A stretch of 64,000 bases of DNA from Streptomyces thinghirensis (GCA_021502835.1 JAKFGP010000034.1:29899-93898); one strand, 5' to 3'; numbered from the stretch's first letter, positions 1 through 10,620 are shown. The notes: generated by a model from the letters alone, not told the origin. Numbers and translations: made by a program.

Positions 1-787
1 GTGGACCCGACCAACCTGCTCGGCATGTTCCGCGGCGTGAACAACGGCGGCTGGGACTCCAACAGCAACAACTTCCACCTCTACACCATCGTCATCGGCT
101 CCCAGGCGCTGCACGCCACGGGCTACGCGATGGGCATCACCAAGGACGGCGCGGACTCCGCCGTGATCGCCTACTTCGGCGACGGCGCCTCCAGCCAGGG
201 CGACGTCAGCGAGGCGTTCAACTTCGCCGCCGTCTACAACGCCCCCGTGGTGTTCTTCTGCCAGAACAACCAGTGGGCGATCTCCGAGTCCAACGAGAAG
301 CAGACCCGCGTGCCGCTCTACCAGCGCGCCCAGGGCTTCGGCTTCCCCGGCGTCCGCGTCGACGGCAACGACGCGCTGGCCTGCCTCGCGGTCACCCGGT
401 GGGCGCTGGAGCGGGCGCGGCGCGGTGAGGGCCCGGCGCTGATCGAGGCGTACACGTACCGCATGGGCGCGCACACCACCTCGGACGACCCCTCCCGCTA
501 CCGGCACGACGACGAGCGCGCCGCCTGGGAGGCGAAGGACCCGATCCTGCGCCTTCGCCGCTTCCTGGAGTCCGCAAACCACGCGGACGAGGGATTCTTC
601 GCGGAACTGGAGGCGGAGAGCGAGACGTTGGGCAAACGAGTGCGCGAAGTGGTCCGTGCCATGCCGGACCCCGGACCGGTTCGCCATCTTCGAGAACGTG
701 TACGCGGACGGGCACGCGCTCGTCGACGAGGAGCGAGCCCAGTTCGCCGCCTACCAGGCGTCGTTCGCAGAGGCCGAGGGGGTCTGA
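1..787 (+). CDS. bkdA: Branched-chain 2-oxoacid dehydrogenase E1 component, alpha subunit (5' end cut by window)
   Basis: Thiamine-diphosphate-dependent E1 alpha subunit that decarboxylates a 2-oxoacid and passes the acyl group to lipoyl-E2. The thiamine-binding region is visible as GDGASSQGDVSEAFNFAAVY followed by QNNQWAIS, and the phosphorylation-loop-like stretch RMGAHTTSDDPSRYR is present. The window opens inside the gene, so the N-terminal third is missing. A one-base shift near 665-672 moves the C-terminus to another frame, where it reads FAIFENVYADGHALVDEE and stops at the TGA 785-787. bkdB starts one base later, so the three genes form one operon. Pyruvate is an alternative substrate. 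I prefer branched-chain because of the gene order alpha-beta-E2 next to a carboxypeptidase gene, which I recall from Streptomyces bkd clusters. Confidence 0.85.
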
Positions 788-788
788 C

Positions 789-1770
789 ATGGCGACGGAA
801 AAGATGGCACTGGCCAAGGCGATCAACGAATCGCTGCGCCGCGCGCTGGACTCCGACCCCAAGGTCCTGATCATGGGCGAGGACGTCGGCAAGCTCGGCG
901 GCGTCTTCCGGGTCACCGACGGCCTCAAAGGACTTCGGCGAGGACCGGGTCATCGACACCCCGCTGGCCGAGTCCGGCATCGTCGGCACCGCCATCGGCC
1001 TGGCCCTGCGCGGGTACCGGCCGGTAGTGGAGATCCAGTTCGACGGCTTCGTCTTCCCGGCCTACGACCAGATCGTCACCCAGCTGGCGAAGATGCACGC
1101 CCGCTCGCTGGGCAAGGTCAAGATGCCGGTCGTCATCCGCATCCCCTACGGCGGCGGCATCGGCGCGGTCGAGCACCACTCCGAGTCCCCCCGAGGCGCT
1201 GTTGCGCGCACGTGGCGGGCCTGAAGGTGGTCTCCCCGTCGAATTCGGCGGACGCGTACTGGATGATGCAGCAGGCCATCCAGAGCGACGACCCGGTGAT
1301 CTACTTCGAGCCCGGGCGGCGCTACTGGGACAAGGGCGAGGTCGACAGCGAGGCCATCCCGGGCCCGTTGCACACCGCGCGTGTGGTGCGCGAGGGCAGC
1401 GACCTCACGCTCGCCGCGTACGGCCCGATGGTGGTGAAGCTCTGCCCAGGAGGTCGCCGACGCGGCGTCCGAGGAGGGCCGTTCCCTGGAGGTCGTCGAC
1501 CTGCGCTCGATCTCCGGTCGACTTCGACACGATCCAGGCGTCGGTGGAGAAGACCCGCCGCCTGGTCGTGGTCCACGAGGCGCCGGTGTTCCTGGGCTCG
1601 GGCGCGGAGATCGCGGCCCGCATCACGGAGCGCTGCTTCTACCACCTGGAGGCCCCGGTGCTGAGGGTCGGCGGCTACCACGCCCCGCACCCGCCGGCCC
1701 GCCTGGAGGAGGAGTACCTGCCCATCTGGACCGGGTGCTGGATGCCGTCGACCGCTCGCTGGCGTACTGA
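789..1770 (+). CDS. bkdB: Branched-chain 2-oxoacid dehydrogenase E1 component, beta subunit (frameshifted)
   Basis: Beta subunit of E1, partner of the upstream alpha subunit. The ATG at 789 opens MATEKMALAKAINESLRRAL and GEDVGKLGGVFRVTDGL. Further landmarks are FDGFVFPAYDQIVTQLAKM, RIPYGGGIGAVEHHSESP and, near the end, GGYHAPHPPARLEEEYLP. Frame changes occur near 928, 1190, 1447, 1515 and 1735. Reading across them gives a protein of about 325 residues, the usual family length. One extra base sits in short homopolymer runs at several of these points (for example the A run near 927), suggesting sequence error. The reading ends DRSLAY at the TGA 1768-1770, ten bases before the E2 start. Confidence 0.88.
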
Positions 1771-1780
1771 GGAGAGGGTC

Positions 1781-3221
1781 GTGACGACAATGACCGAAGG
1801 GTCCGTACGCGAGTTCAAGATGCCCGACGTGGGCGAGGGACTCACCGAGGCCGAGATCCTCAAGTGGTACGTCCAGCCCGGTGACACGGTCACCGACGGC
1901 CAGGTGGTGTGCTGAGGTCGAGACGGCGAAGGCCGCAGTCGAGCTGCCCATCCCCTACGACGGAGTGGTCCGCGAGCTGCACTTCCCCGAGGGCACCACG
2001 GTCGACGTGGGCACGTCGATCATCGCGGTGGCCGTCGGCGGCGCGGCGGCGGCGCCCGCGCCGGAGCCGGCGCAGGCCCCGGTCGAGGGCACGGCGACCG
2101 AGTCGGCCGCGACCGAGGCCGAGGAGAAGAAGCCGGAGGGTCGCCAGCCGGTCCTGGTCGGCTACGGGGTGTCCACCTCCTCGACCCGCCGCCGCCCCGC
2201 AAGGCCGCGGAGGCCCCGGCCCAGGAGGCCTCGTCCGCCTCCGCCGCGATCCAGGCCGAGATGAACGGCCACGGATCCGCACCGGCCGTCACCCGAGGGC
2301 GCCCGCTCGCCAAGCCCCCGGTGCGCAAGCTGGCCAAGGACCTCGGCGTCGACCTGGCCACGGTCGCGCCGACCGGCCCGGACGGCATCATCACGCGCGA
2401 GGACGTGCACGCGGCGGTGGCCCCGGCACAGGCCCCGGAGCCCGAGGCGGCACCGGCGGCGCCTGCCAGCGGCCACCCCGGCGGCCCCTCCCGGCGACCG
2501 CGGTGTCGTACGACACGGCGCGCGAGACCCGTATCCCGGTCGAGGGCGTCCGCAAGGCGACGGCGGCGGCGATGGTCGGATCGGCGTTCACGGCGCCGCA
2601 CGTCACCGAGTTCGTGACGGTCGACGTGACGCGCACGATGAAGCTGGTCGAGGAGCTGAAGCAGGACAAGGAGTTCCACGGGCCTGCGGGTGAACCCGCC
2701 CTGCTGATCGCCGAGGCCCTGCTGGTCGCCATCAAGCGCAACCCGGACGTCAACGCCTCCTGGGACGAGGCGGCGCAGGAGATCGTGGTCAAGCACTACG
2801 TCAACCTGGGCATCGCCGCGGCGACCCCGCGCGGCCTGATCGTCCCGAACATACATGACGCCCACGCCAAGACGCTGCCGCAGCTGGCGGGGTCCCCTGG
2901 GCGAGCTGGTGTCGACGGCCCGGGAGGGCAAGACCTCCCCCGGCCGCGATGCAGGCGGGCACGGTGACCATCACCAACGTCGGCGTCTTCGGCGTCGACA
3001 CCGGCACGCCGATCCTCAACCCCGGCGAGTCCGCGATCCTCGCGGTCGGCGCGATCAAGCTCCAGCCGTGGGTGCACAAGGGCAAGGTGAAGCCGCGTCA
3101 GGTGACCACCCTGGCGCTGAGCTTCGACCACCGCCTGGTCGACGGCGAGCTGGGCTCCAAGGTCCTCGCCGACGTGGCGGCGATTCTGGAGCAGCCGAAG
3201 CGGTTGATCAGCTGGGCGTGA
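1781..3221 (+). CDS. bkdC: Dihydrolipoamide acyltransferase E2 of branched-chain 2-oxoacid dehydrogenase (frameshifted)
   Basis: E2 core of the complex, which transfers the acyl group from lipoamide to CoA. Domains in order: an N-terminal lipoyl domain with the lipoylated lysine in VETAKA (about 1915-1940); an Ala/Pro-rich linker; a peripheral-subunit-binding domain ([19 protein letters not shown], about 2320-2400); and a catalytic domain ending in the active-site motif [12 protein letters not shown] (about 3120-3150). Start chosen at the GTG 1781 ([20 protein letters not shown]). Frame changes occur near 1912, 2190, 2495, 2895 and 2945. The gene closes the operon and is followed by a strong hairpin. 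Confidence 0.88.
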
Positions 3222-3249
3222 AGCCACGAATCGACTAGGTTCATGTGGG

Positions 3250-3284
3250 GAGGGGCGCCGCAAGTTCGAGTTGCGACGCCCCTC
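3250..3284 (+). terminator. Intrinsic terminator after bkdC
   Basis: A 14-bp stem with one mismatch (3250-3263 pairs with 3271-3284) around a 7-base loop, starting GAGGGGCG, followed by CTTGTCGT. It lies 28 bases after the bkdC stop and just before the 3' end of the convergent BRO-N gene, so it may serve both. Confidence 0.75.
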
Positions 3285-3298
3285 TTGTCGTGCCCGGC

Positions 3299-4277
3299 TC
3301 AGTTCCGGTGCAGCACGTACACCGGAGCCCCGTTCTCGGCCCCGCCCCGCGAGCGGATGCAGGCGTGGGTGCGCAGCAGCCGCAGGCACTCGTTGACCCG
3401 CCGCTACGGAGAGCCCAGTACGGGCGGCGATCGATTCCAGCGGCTCCCGCAGCTCACCCTTCTCGACGAGCACCGGTGCGATGACCAGGGCCACCGTCCA
3501 CACGTCCTCCGTCACGGCCAACCGCTCCCCGCCAGTCGGCCAGTACGGACTCCGTGGTGGGTGCCGGGGGCGAGGCGCCGAGGGTTCCCCCTTGGTGGAG
3601 GACCAGGGTGTCGAACCGGTCCGCGATGCGCTCCAAGGCGTGCACCATGGCCTGTTGCACGGCGAGGGTGGCCTGTTGGGCGGCGAGGGTGGCCTGCTGC
3701 GTGGACAGCATCTCCTTCTGCAACGCGATCGACGTACGTTGGCCCTCGGCCAGCTCCTCGTCCAGCCGCAGATTGTGCGCCTCCAGCCGGACGATCGCCT
3801 CGGCCACCTGGTCCGGCATGGCGTAGGCGATGGGCGCGCCGGGCGTGGCGGGCTGCACTTCGGCCTCGTCCAGAGAGTACGAACCCTCGCGCTGCACGGT
3901 CTCGATGACTTCGGCGACCCACTGCTTGGAAGGGGGCGCAGGCGGGTTTGGTGCAGGCGTTGACGAGGAGGATGAGACCTTGGAGAGAGATGACATTCAA
4001 GTCTCGACGCCACCTCTACCTGCGGGAATGCTGAGACCGTAAGCTCCACTTACGGTCTCGAGAGTTTCTCGGTGCTCGTCGGAAAGATGATCTGAGAGCG
4101 CCTGCCGAGGTTGGTGTGGCCGAGTTCCTTGCAGACGTCCACAGCCGGGAACCAGTGGCTTCCGTCGGGCATGGTCAGCCTCCGCACTCGCGCGCCGGTG
4201 GCCGCGTACACGAAATCGTTGACGTCGATCGCCTCGTGCCGCTCGGCGGAGTTCCGCCGCTTGCTGGGTTCGTTCAT
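3299..4277 (-). CDS. BRO-N (phage antirepressor-type) domain protein (frameshifted)
   Basis: The N-terminal half reads FVYAATGARVRRLTMPDGSH, WFPAVDVCKELGHTN, then HRETLETVSGAYGLSIPAG and LILLVNACTKPACAP followed by QWVAEVIETVQREGSYSLDE. This is the order of a BRO-N/P22 antirepressor N-terminal domain. The second half is a long helical, Gln/Ala-rich segment with an imperfect heptad-like repeat (TQQATLAAQQATLAVQQA), then a winged-helix-like C-terminus (LESIAARTG). Start: ATG at 4277, with GGAGGTGG five bases upstream. Frame changes near 4095, 4025, 3940, 3540 and 3410. BRO-N proteins bind DNA. Single copies like this one, without any prophage around, are common in streptomycetes and their role is unknown. 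Confidence 0.75.
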
Positions 4278-4404
4278 GAGAACCACCTCCGTCGCGGAAC
4301 GTAGGGCCGGGCCGAGGGCATATGCCAGCGGTCTCCGGGACGTTCACGACTGCGAGCGAAAATGATCGAGAACCGCTGTGTCGGCCGGCGGGTCGGGTGT
4401 GTGG

Positions 4405-4438
4405 CGAAGGGGCCCACCGGCACAGGTGAGCCCCTTCG
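4405..4438 (-). terminator. Intrinsic terminator of the carboxypeptidase gene
   Basis: A 14-bp stem with one mismatch (4405-4418 with 4425-4438) and loop GGCACA, 18 bases beyond the stop of the minus-strand carboxypeptidase gene. The stem contains CGAAGGGGC and its complement. Confidence 0.7.
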
Positions 4439-4455
4439 GACGGACTTCGTGCGTG

Positions 4456-5407
4456 TCAGACCCTGCCGAAGCCGTAGTTCATGAGCTTCGTCGCGTCCTT
4501 GGCGCGCTGGGACGAGGACGAGGAGGTCAGGACCGTGCCGATGACGGTCTTGCCCTTTCGGGTCGCGGCGAAGACCAGGCAGTACTTGGCCTCCGGGCCC
4601 GACCCGGTCTTGACGCCGATGGCGCCGCTGTAGCTGCCGAGCAGCGTGTTGGTGTTGGTCCAGGGCGCCATCGTGCGGGTGCCGCCCTTCTTGGTGACCG
4701 TCTTCGCCGTGTACTTCTTCGTCTTGACGATGGTGCGGAAGGTGGAGCTCTTCATCGCACTGCTCGCGAGCTTCGTCAGATCGCGCGGCGTGGAGTAGTT
4801 CTTGCCGTTGCCGATGCCGTCGAACGAGTCGAAGTGCGTGTTCTTCAGGCCGAGGCTCTTGGCGGTGGAGTTCATCTTGCCGATGAACGACTTCACCCGG
4901 GCCGCCCGGGTCTTGCCCGAGCCGAACTTGTCGGCCAGCGCGTACGCGGCGTCGCAGCCGGACGGCAGCATCAGCCCGTACAGCAGTTGGCGGACCGTCA
5001 TCCTTGTCGCGCCGACGATCAGTCGGGCGGAGGAGGCGTTCTTCGACACGATGTAGTCGCTGTACGCCATCTGGATCGTGACCTTGGCGTCGAGGTTCAG
5101 CTTCGGCTGCGAGAGCACGACCTTGGCGGGTCATGATCTTGGTCGTGGAGCCGGTGGAACGCCGGGTGTCCGCGGCCTTGGTGTAGAGCGACTTGCCGTT
5201 CGCGTTGTTCATCACGAAGCCGCCCTTGGCGACGATCGAGGGCGCGGCGGCGGCCCGCGCGGGCGCGGCCTGCGCGGATGACGCGGCCTGTGCGGGCGCG
5301 GCCTGCGCGGGTGCGGTGGAGAGGGCTCCGGTCGCGAGTACGGCGCCGCTGGTCAGGGCGACGGCGATGGCTTTGCGGAGCCGGATGCCGTGAATGGTGT
5401 TTATCAC
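4456..5407 (-). CDS. dacA: D-alanyl-D-alanine carboxypeptidase, low-molecular-mass penicillin-binding protein
   Basis: Secreted serine peptidase that trims D-Ala from peptidoglycan stem peptides. An N-terminal signal peptide (AIAVALTSGAVLATGALS, then APAQA) is followed by an Ala-rich linker and the catalytic domain. The three penicillin-interacting motifs are visible: STTK (nucleophile Ser and general-base Lys) near 5140, SGC in place of SxN (LMLPSGCDAAYALADKFG), and KTGSG near 4612. A frameshift lies near 5130, right after the STTKIMT motif. Start taken as the GTG at 5407 (INTIHGIRLRKA). It is divergent from the GntR gene across about 205 bases that must hold both promoters. Length about 315 residues is normal for the family. 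Confidence 0.9.
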
Positions 5408-5613
5408 GTCGAATACCCCGATTGTGGTGAATTCCCCTGGAGCGCGGCCGAGTTGTGGTCGGTAAGGCTTCGGCCGCGTCTGTGCGACACGTGAATAGCA
5501 CGGATGGTTGTGCGGTGGTCGGGGTGGGGTGCGGGGTCCTCCTGATGGGTGGCCGTGGGTCCGCATGCCGGACGGGCCCCGTCTTGCGTCCCTGTTGTAT
5601 CTATCCTGTCGGC

Positions 5614-6262
5614 ATGACCACGGCAGTGAAGCAACCACCGGCGGCGGACCGCGTCTACACCCACGTCAAGCAGGGCGTCCTGGAGCGCCGCTACGAGGGC
5701 GGGACCCTGCTCACCGAGGGCGAGCTCGCCGAGGCCGTGGGCGTCTCCCCGCACGCCGGTGCGCGAGGCGCTGCTCCGGCTGGAGGTCGAGGGTCTGATC
5801 CGGCTCTACCCGAAGAAGGGCGCGCTGGTCCTGCCCGTCTCCGCGCAGGAGATCGCGGACGTGGTGGAGACCCGGCTGCTGGTCGAGGAACACGCGGCCA
5901 GGAAGGCCGTACCCGCACCGCACGGCCTCGTCGAACGGCTGGAGGAACTGCTCGCCCGGCAGAAGGAGCAGGCCGCCGCCGGCGACCTCACCGCCGCCTC
6001 CGTCACCGACCGCTGCTTCCACGCCGAGATCGTCCGCAGCGGCGGCAACGAGATCCTCTCCCGCCTCTACGACCAGCTCCGCGACCGCCAGCTGCGTATG
6101 GGCGTCGCCGTCATGCACTCCCACCCCGACCGGATCGCCAAGACCTCGCCGAGCACGAGGAGATCCTCGACGCGCTGCGCGCCGGGGACGCGGAGGCGGC
6201 CGTCGGAGTGGTCCACCGGCACGGGGCTGGTTCTCGCACCTGGCCCGGGGGAGGCCCGATGA
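5614..6262 (+). CDS. GntR-family transcriptional regulator (FadR subfamily, frameshifted)
   Basis: An N-terminal winged helix (VYTHVKQGVLERRYEGGTLL, then VREALLRLEVEGLIRLYPKKG) is followed by an all-helical FCD effector domain (VETRLLVEEHAARKA, CFHAEIVRSGGNEILSRLYD, MHSHPDRIAKT, then HEEILDALRAGDAEAAVGVV). The conserved FCD Asp/His residues (D-x-x-F/C-H and H-x-x-I) are present. Start at ATG 5614. Frame changes near 5753, 6150 and 6222. The stop overlaps the start of the MFS gene by ATGA, so the regulator and transporter are co-transcribed and the regulator probably controls this transporter. Confidence 0.87.
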
Positions 6263-7606
6263 GTTCGGCCACGTCGGCCGGGAAGACCCTGCCCGGTGAT
6301 CCGCCGGGCGGACGGCGTGCGATCGCCGTGTGGAGCATCGGCGTCGCCGTCTACTTCGTCGCCGTCATCTTCCGTACGTCCCTGGGGGTGGCCGGCCTCG
6401 ACGCCGCCGACCGCTTCCATGTGAACGCCTCCGCCCTGTCCACCTTCTCCATCCTCCAGCTGCTGGTCTACGCCGGCATGCAGATACCCGTCGGCCTGCT
6501 GGTCGACCGGCTCGGCACGAAGAAGGTGCTGGGCATCGGCGTCGTGCTCTTCACGGTCGGGCAGCCGGGCCCGCCTTCTCCCCGTCGTACGGCATGGCGC
6601 TCGCCTCGCGGGCGCTGCTCGGCTGCGGGGACGCGATGACGTTCATCAGCGTGCTGCGGCTGGGCACCCGCTGGTTCCCGGCCCGGCGCGGGCCGATGGT
6701 CGCCCAGCTCGCCGGACTGGTCGGCATGGCGGGCAACCTGGTCTCCACCCTGGTCCTCGCCCGGCTGCTGCACGGCATCGGCTGGACGGCGGCGTTCGCG
6801 GGCAGTGCGCTGGCGGGCGTGGTCGTCTTCGTCCTGCTGCTGCTCTTCCTGAAGGACCACCCCGAGGGGCACGAGCCGGAGCCGCTGCCGCACCAGGGGC
6901 CGCGTACGTACGGCGGCAGATCGCCACGTCCTGGCGGGAGCCGGGGACACGGCTCGGGCTGTGGGTGCACTTCACCACCCAGTTCCCGGCGATGGTGTTC
7001 CTGCTGCTGTGGGGGATGCCGTTCCTGGTCGAGGCGCAGGGGCTGTCCCGGGCCACGGCCGGCGGGGCTGCTCACGCTCGTCGTGCTGTCCAACATGACG
7101 GTCGGCCTGGTGTACGGCCAGATCATCGCCCGGCACCACGCGGTCACGGCCTGCCGCTGGCGCTCGGCACGGTGGGCGCGACGGCGCTCCTGTGGGCGGC
7201 GACGCTCGCCTACCCGGCCGACCACGCGCCGATGTGGCTCCTCGTCGTGCTGTGCACGGTGCTGGGCGCCTGCGGGCCGGCGTCGATGATCGGCTTCGAC
7301 TTCGCGCGGCCGGCGAATCCGCCGGAGCGGCAGGGGACGGCGTCCGGGATCACGAACATGGGCGGTTTCGTGGCGTCGATGACCACGTTGTTCGCGGTGG
7401 GGTGCTGCTGGACGCGACCGGGGACGACTACACCGTCGCGTTCTCGTCCGTGTTCGTGCTTCAGGCGGTCGGGGTGTCGCAGATTCTCCCGGTTGCGGAA
7501 GCGGGCGGCGCGCAGGGAGCGGGAGCGGTTGGTCGCGAGCCGGGTGGAGACGGTGCACGTGCCTGGTAGGGGGCGGGGCGGGGGTGGGTGCGCAGCCCGG
7601 CGCTGA
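6259..7606 (+). CDS. Major facilitator superfamily transporter (frameshifted)
   Basis: A 12-helix-type MFS permease. TM1 is IAVWSIGVAVYFVAVIF. The A-motif loop between TM2 and TM3 reads GLLVDRLGTKKVLGIGVVLF. Later helices include LLGCGDAMTFISVLRLGTRW and VVVFVLLLLFLKDHPEG. The second half reads VHFTTQFPAMVFLLLWGMPF and ALLWAATLAYPADHAP. Frame changes near 6560, 6910, 7065, 7150 and 7400. The exact end is unsure: one frame stops at 7569 and the other at 7606. It is translationally coupled to the GntR gene. The substrate cannot be told from the sequence. Confidence 0.85.
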
Positions 7607-7679
7607 TGGGGTGTTTCCACTCTCTCTCTTCGCTCGAGCGGGGAGGCTGCCCTCACCGCCCACCCGTGCCGCCCCTGGG

Positions 7680-7715
7680 GTACCTCCCAGGCTGTTCAGG
7701 CACTGGGGGAGGTAC
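7680..7715. terminator. Hairpin between convergent MFS and maleylpyruvate-isomerase-family genes
   Basis: GTACCTCCCAG at 7680-7690 pairs with CTGGGGGAGGTAC at 7703-7715 with a two-base bulge. It lies between the ends of two convergent genes, so it probably works as a bidirectional terminator. The minus-strand gene may read into it. Confidence 0.5.
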
Positions 7716-8557
7716 GACCGCCCGCGGCCGGGGCTGGCTGCGTCACCGTGGAAATTCCGCAGATCGCCGCCGTCAGGTCCTGGCTCGCCCTCCGTTTTGA
7801 TGCGGTCCGCCGCGCTTCCGGGGTCCACGCGGCCGCAGGCCAGGCGGACGGTAGGTCTCCCCAGTCGAGGGTGAGGGTGGCGGCGGGGCCGAGGGCGGGG
7901 CCGTTTCCAGGTGTGCGCGGCCCTGGATGTCGACGCGGATGGTGCGCAGGAACTCGACCGGGCCGTGGACGTCGAAGACGACGGCGGAGCTGCGGGGGGC
8001 GTCCGCGCGCTCGGCGACGACCCCCGGCAGTTCGTCGAGCAGCACGCTCACGCGCGACGTGCGCGCCGGGGAGTCGAGGTTGCTCGGGCGGCAGAGGGCC
8101 GTGCGCAGGTCCGTGTTCGTGCGCCCAGACGTCGAAGGCGTGCCGGCGCATCGCGTCCTCGAGGGTCAGCTCGGTGCCGAGCGGGCCGCGCACCTTCGTG
8201 CCGGGGTCGCGCGACTCGTTCCGCAGCTGACGGTTGCGCCGGATGATCATGTACTCCAGCTCGACGTCATCTCCGGTGCCGTGTGGTGGCGGCGGACGTC
8301 GACCTGCATCTCCATGTAGCGCTGGTGGTCATTGGTGACGTGGAAGAGGTCACGCGGGAGCGTGGGATGGGCGCGGGTCGCCCAGCATCTCGAGTCCAGC
8401 CCCAGCACGTGGGAGACGATGTCGCGCACCGACCAGCCCGGGCAGGGGTGCGGCGGTTCCACTCTGCCTCCACAAGCGGCTGTACCAGCTCGGATATCGC
8501 CTCGATGGAGTGAGTCCAGGCGTCGGCGTAGGGCTGGAGGGTGGGATGCAGACTCAC
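7696..8557 (-). CDS. Maleylpyruvate isomerase family mycothiol-dependent enzyme (DinB-like, frameshifted)
   Basis: Starts at a GTG at 8557 (SLHPTLQPYADAWTHSIEAI). The N-terminal four-helix DinB/MDMPI domain shows CPGWSVRDIVSHVLGLD (first metal-binding His region) and AMRRHAFDVWAHE (the HxxxDxWxHE signature), separated by DLFHVTNDHQRYMEMQVDVR. The C-terminal part, VFDVHGPVEFLRTIRVD, resembles the SCP2-like domain of TIGR03083 proteins. Frame changes near 8455, 8395, 8265, 8115, 7925 and 7865. Members use mycothiol as a thiol cofactor. The substrate is unknown. The C-terminal end is uncertain because the last frame runs to 7696. Confidence 0.78.
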
Positions 8558-8774
8558 GGAACGGGACCCCCGGCGGTCGGTACACGGGCGGGTTGTGGCG
8601 GCGGTGCCAGTGGGAGGTGGCTGCGGTCGGCGTCGGCTTGGGACTCCCCGGCTCTCGGCTGCCTTCGATCCGGGAGGACCCCCAGTTACGCTGCTGTGCG
8701 GCACCCCCGGCAGTGCTTTCGTGTGACGATCGTAGGCCCGTGTGGACGGCTCGAATGCCAGGACGGTGGTAGTG

Positions 8775-9618
8775 TGCGCGCCTCTTTGCTCCAAATCGCT
8801 GTGAATGAGGACGAGTCGGCGGAAGTACGCCGTGCTGCGAGCGGCGGCGCTCGTACGGGATCAGGCGGGCGCCGACCTCGTCGTGCTGCCGGAACTGTGG
8901 ACCACGGGTGCCTTCGCCTTCGAGGAGTTCGGTTCGCAGGCCGAGCCGCTCGAAGGTCCGACGTACGAGGCGATGGCGAAGGCGGCGAGCGACGCGGGCG
9001 TGTGGCTGCACGCGGGGTCGGTCCCCGAGCGTGGCTCCGACGGACAGCTGTACAACACCTCTCTCGTCATCTCCCCCTCCGGTGACCTGGCCGCCTCCTA
9101 CCGCAAGATCCACCGGTTCGGCTTCGACAAGGGCGAGGCCGTGCTGATGGGCGCGGGGCGCGAGCCGGTGACGGTCCGTCTGCCGGAGACGACGCTCGGC
9201 GTGGCGACCTGCTACGACCTCCGCTTCCCCGAACTCTTCCGCTCACTCGTCGACGCGGGGGCCGAGACCCTCATCGTCCCGGCGGGCTGGCCTGAGCGCC
9301 GCCGGTCCCACTGGACGCTCCTGGCGCAGGCCCGGGCGGTGGAGAACCAGGCGTTCGTCCTCGCGCGTGGAACGGCCGGGACGCACGCCGGAGTTCCCGC
9401 AGGCCGGTCACTCGATCGTGGTGGATCCGTGGGGCGAGGTGCTGGCGGAGGCCGGCGCGGACGAGGAGGTCCTCACGGTGGAGTTCGACCCGGCGAAGGT
9501 GGCGCGGACCGGGGAACAGTTCCCGGCGCTGAAGGACCGGGTGCTGGGGCTCTCGGCTGCCGCGGCGCTAGCGAGGGCGCCCCGGACACACGGCGTGCGG
9601 CCCGGCTCCCGGCCCTAG
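8775..9618 (+). CDS. Carbon-nitrogen hydrolase (nitrilase superfamily, omega-amidase-like)
   Basis: All three catalytic residues are present: Glu in LVVLPELWTTG, Lys in ASYRKIHRFGF and Cys in GVATCYDLRFPELFR. These define an amidase of the omega-amidase/YafV-like branch, which hydrolyses small carboxamides in the cytoplasm. The GTG at 8775 (VRASLLQIAVNEDESAEVR) is the start, and frame changes occur near 8815 and 9367. The C-terminal part reads HSIVVDPWGEVLAEAGADEE. The stop used here is 9616-9618, and the last 20 residues look like read-through after a shift. It is divergent from the minus-strand mycothiol-dependent enzyme. Confidence 0.87.
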
Positions 9619-9628
9619 ACTCCCGCGC

Positions 9629-10089
9629 ATGGCACCAACCGGTACCCCAGCCATCCGCCGTGTCCGGGTGGATCCCGCCGGCACCCACTTCGCGTCGGCG
9701 TTCGAGCTCCCGACCGCCGGACCGCCCCGGCTGACGCCCGAGCAATGGGCCCGCGCCAGCTTCGAGGACATCCCCGGCGGTGCTGCGGGAGCTGATCCGG
9801 ACGGGTTGGGCCGGCGTGCTCGGTCTGCGGCTGGGGCCGCGGTCCTCGGCGCGGCACGTGGTGGGGTGGCGCATGCTGGAGTCCGGGCCGGACCGGCTCG
9901 ACCTGGAGGCCCGCGCCCCGTCGCTGACCGTCCGCAACGTGCTGACCCTCGACCACTCACGGCTGCTCTGGGCGACGTACGTGCGCTGATGAGCGCCGGG
10001 CCGGCCGGGCGCTGTGGTCCCTGGCCGCACCGGTGCACCACCTGGCCGTGCCCCTGCTCCTCGGCCGCGCCGTCCGCCGCGCGGGGTGA
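9629..10089 (+). CDS. Hypothetical protein, DUF2867-like
   Basis: About 150 residues: VDPAGTHFASAFELPTAGPP, then RELIRTGWAGVLGLRLGPRS, WRMLESGPDRLDLEARAPSL and LWSLAAPVHHLAVPLLL. The last segment is like the tail of SRPBCC/DUF2867 lipid-binding-type proteins. Start ATG 9629, eleven bases after the amidase stop. Frame changes near 9780 and 9990. The function is not known and the family assignment is a judgement from overall pattern. Confidence 0.55.
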
Positions 10090-10125
10090 GGGAGCAGCCG
10101 GGGCCCGCCTGCCACGCGTCACGCG

Positions 10126-10620
10126 TCACTCGTCCTCCCGCTCCTTCTCCGCCAGGTGGATCACGCACACCGTCAGCGCGATCAGCAGCGCCGGGTCCGC
10201 GTCGTCCCGGACGACGTCCACGCCGTAGGTGTCCCGGAGGGTCAGCCACCGGCGCGAGACGACGGCCAGCAGCTCACCGTCGTACTCGATGGCGAACTCC
10301 CGGTCGAGGATCTTGCCGCTGACGTCCAGTTCGGTACCGTCGGCCAGCGAGACCCGGTAGTGGTTGCGCAGCAGGGAGAGACGTTTCCGCTTGATCCGGG
10401 CCAGTGGCTCGTCGCCCCGCTCGATCACCATCGTGTCGCGCAGGGCGAACATCTTCTGGTGGATGTCGATGAGCACGCGCCCCTGGACGTCCTTCAGTTC
10501 CCAGGTGTCCCGCAGCCGCATCGCCTTGCCGTCGACGAGGTACACCTTGTTGCCGTCGTCGTCCTCGATCCAGTAGTCGTCGCCGAAGCCGAGGAGCCGG
10601 TCGTACACGAGGAATCTCAT
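10126..10620 (-). CDS. LURP-one-related (Tubby-like beta-barrel) protein
   Basis: An intact 164-residue frame: MRFLVYDRLLGFGDDYWIED, then VYLVDGKAMRLRDTWELKD, VLIDIHQKMFALRDTMVIER and YRVSLADGTELDVSGKILDR. The repeating short beta-strands with W/L-R-D-T motifs are typical of the LOR/YxjI barrel fold related to phospholipid scramblase and Tubby C-terminal domains. It is one of the few frame-intact genes in this area. Its ATG overlaps the end of the upstream GlxA-like regulator in an ATGA arrangement once the shift there is corrected, so the two are likely co-transcribed. Confidence 0.8.
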   Translation of the reverse strand: MRFLVYDRLLGFGDDYWIEDDDGNKVYLVDGKAMRLRDTWELKDVQGRVLIDIHQKMFALRDTMVIERGDEPLARIKRKRLSLLRNHYRVSLADGTELDVSGKILDREFAIEYDGELLAVVSRRWLTLRDTYGVDVVRDDADPALLIALTVCVIHLAEKEREDE

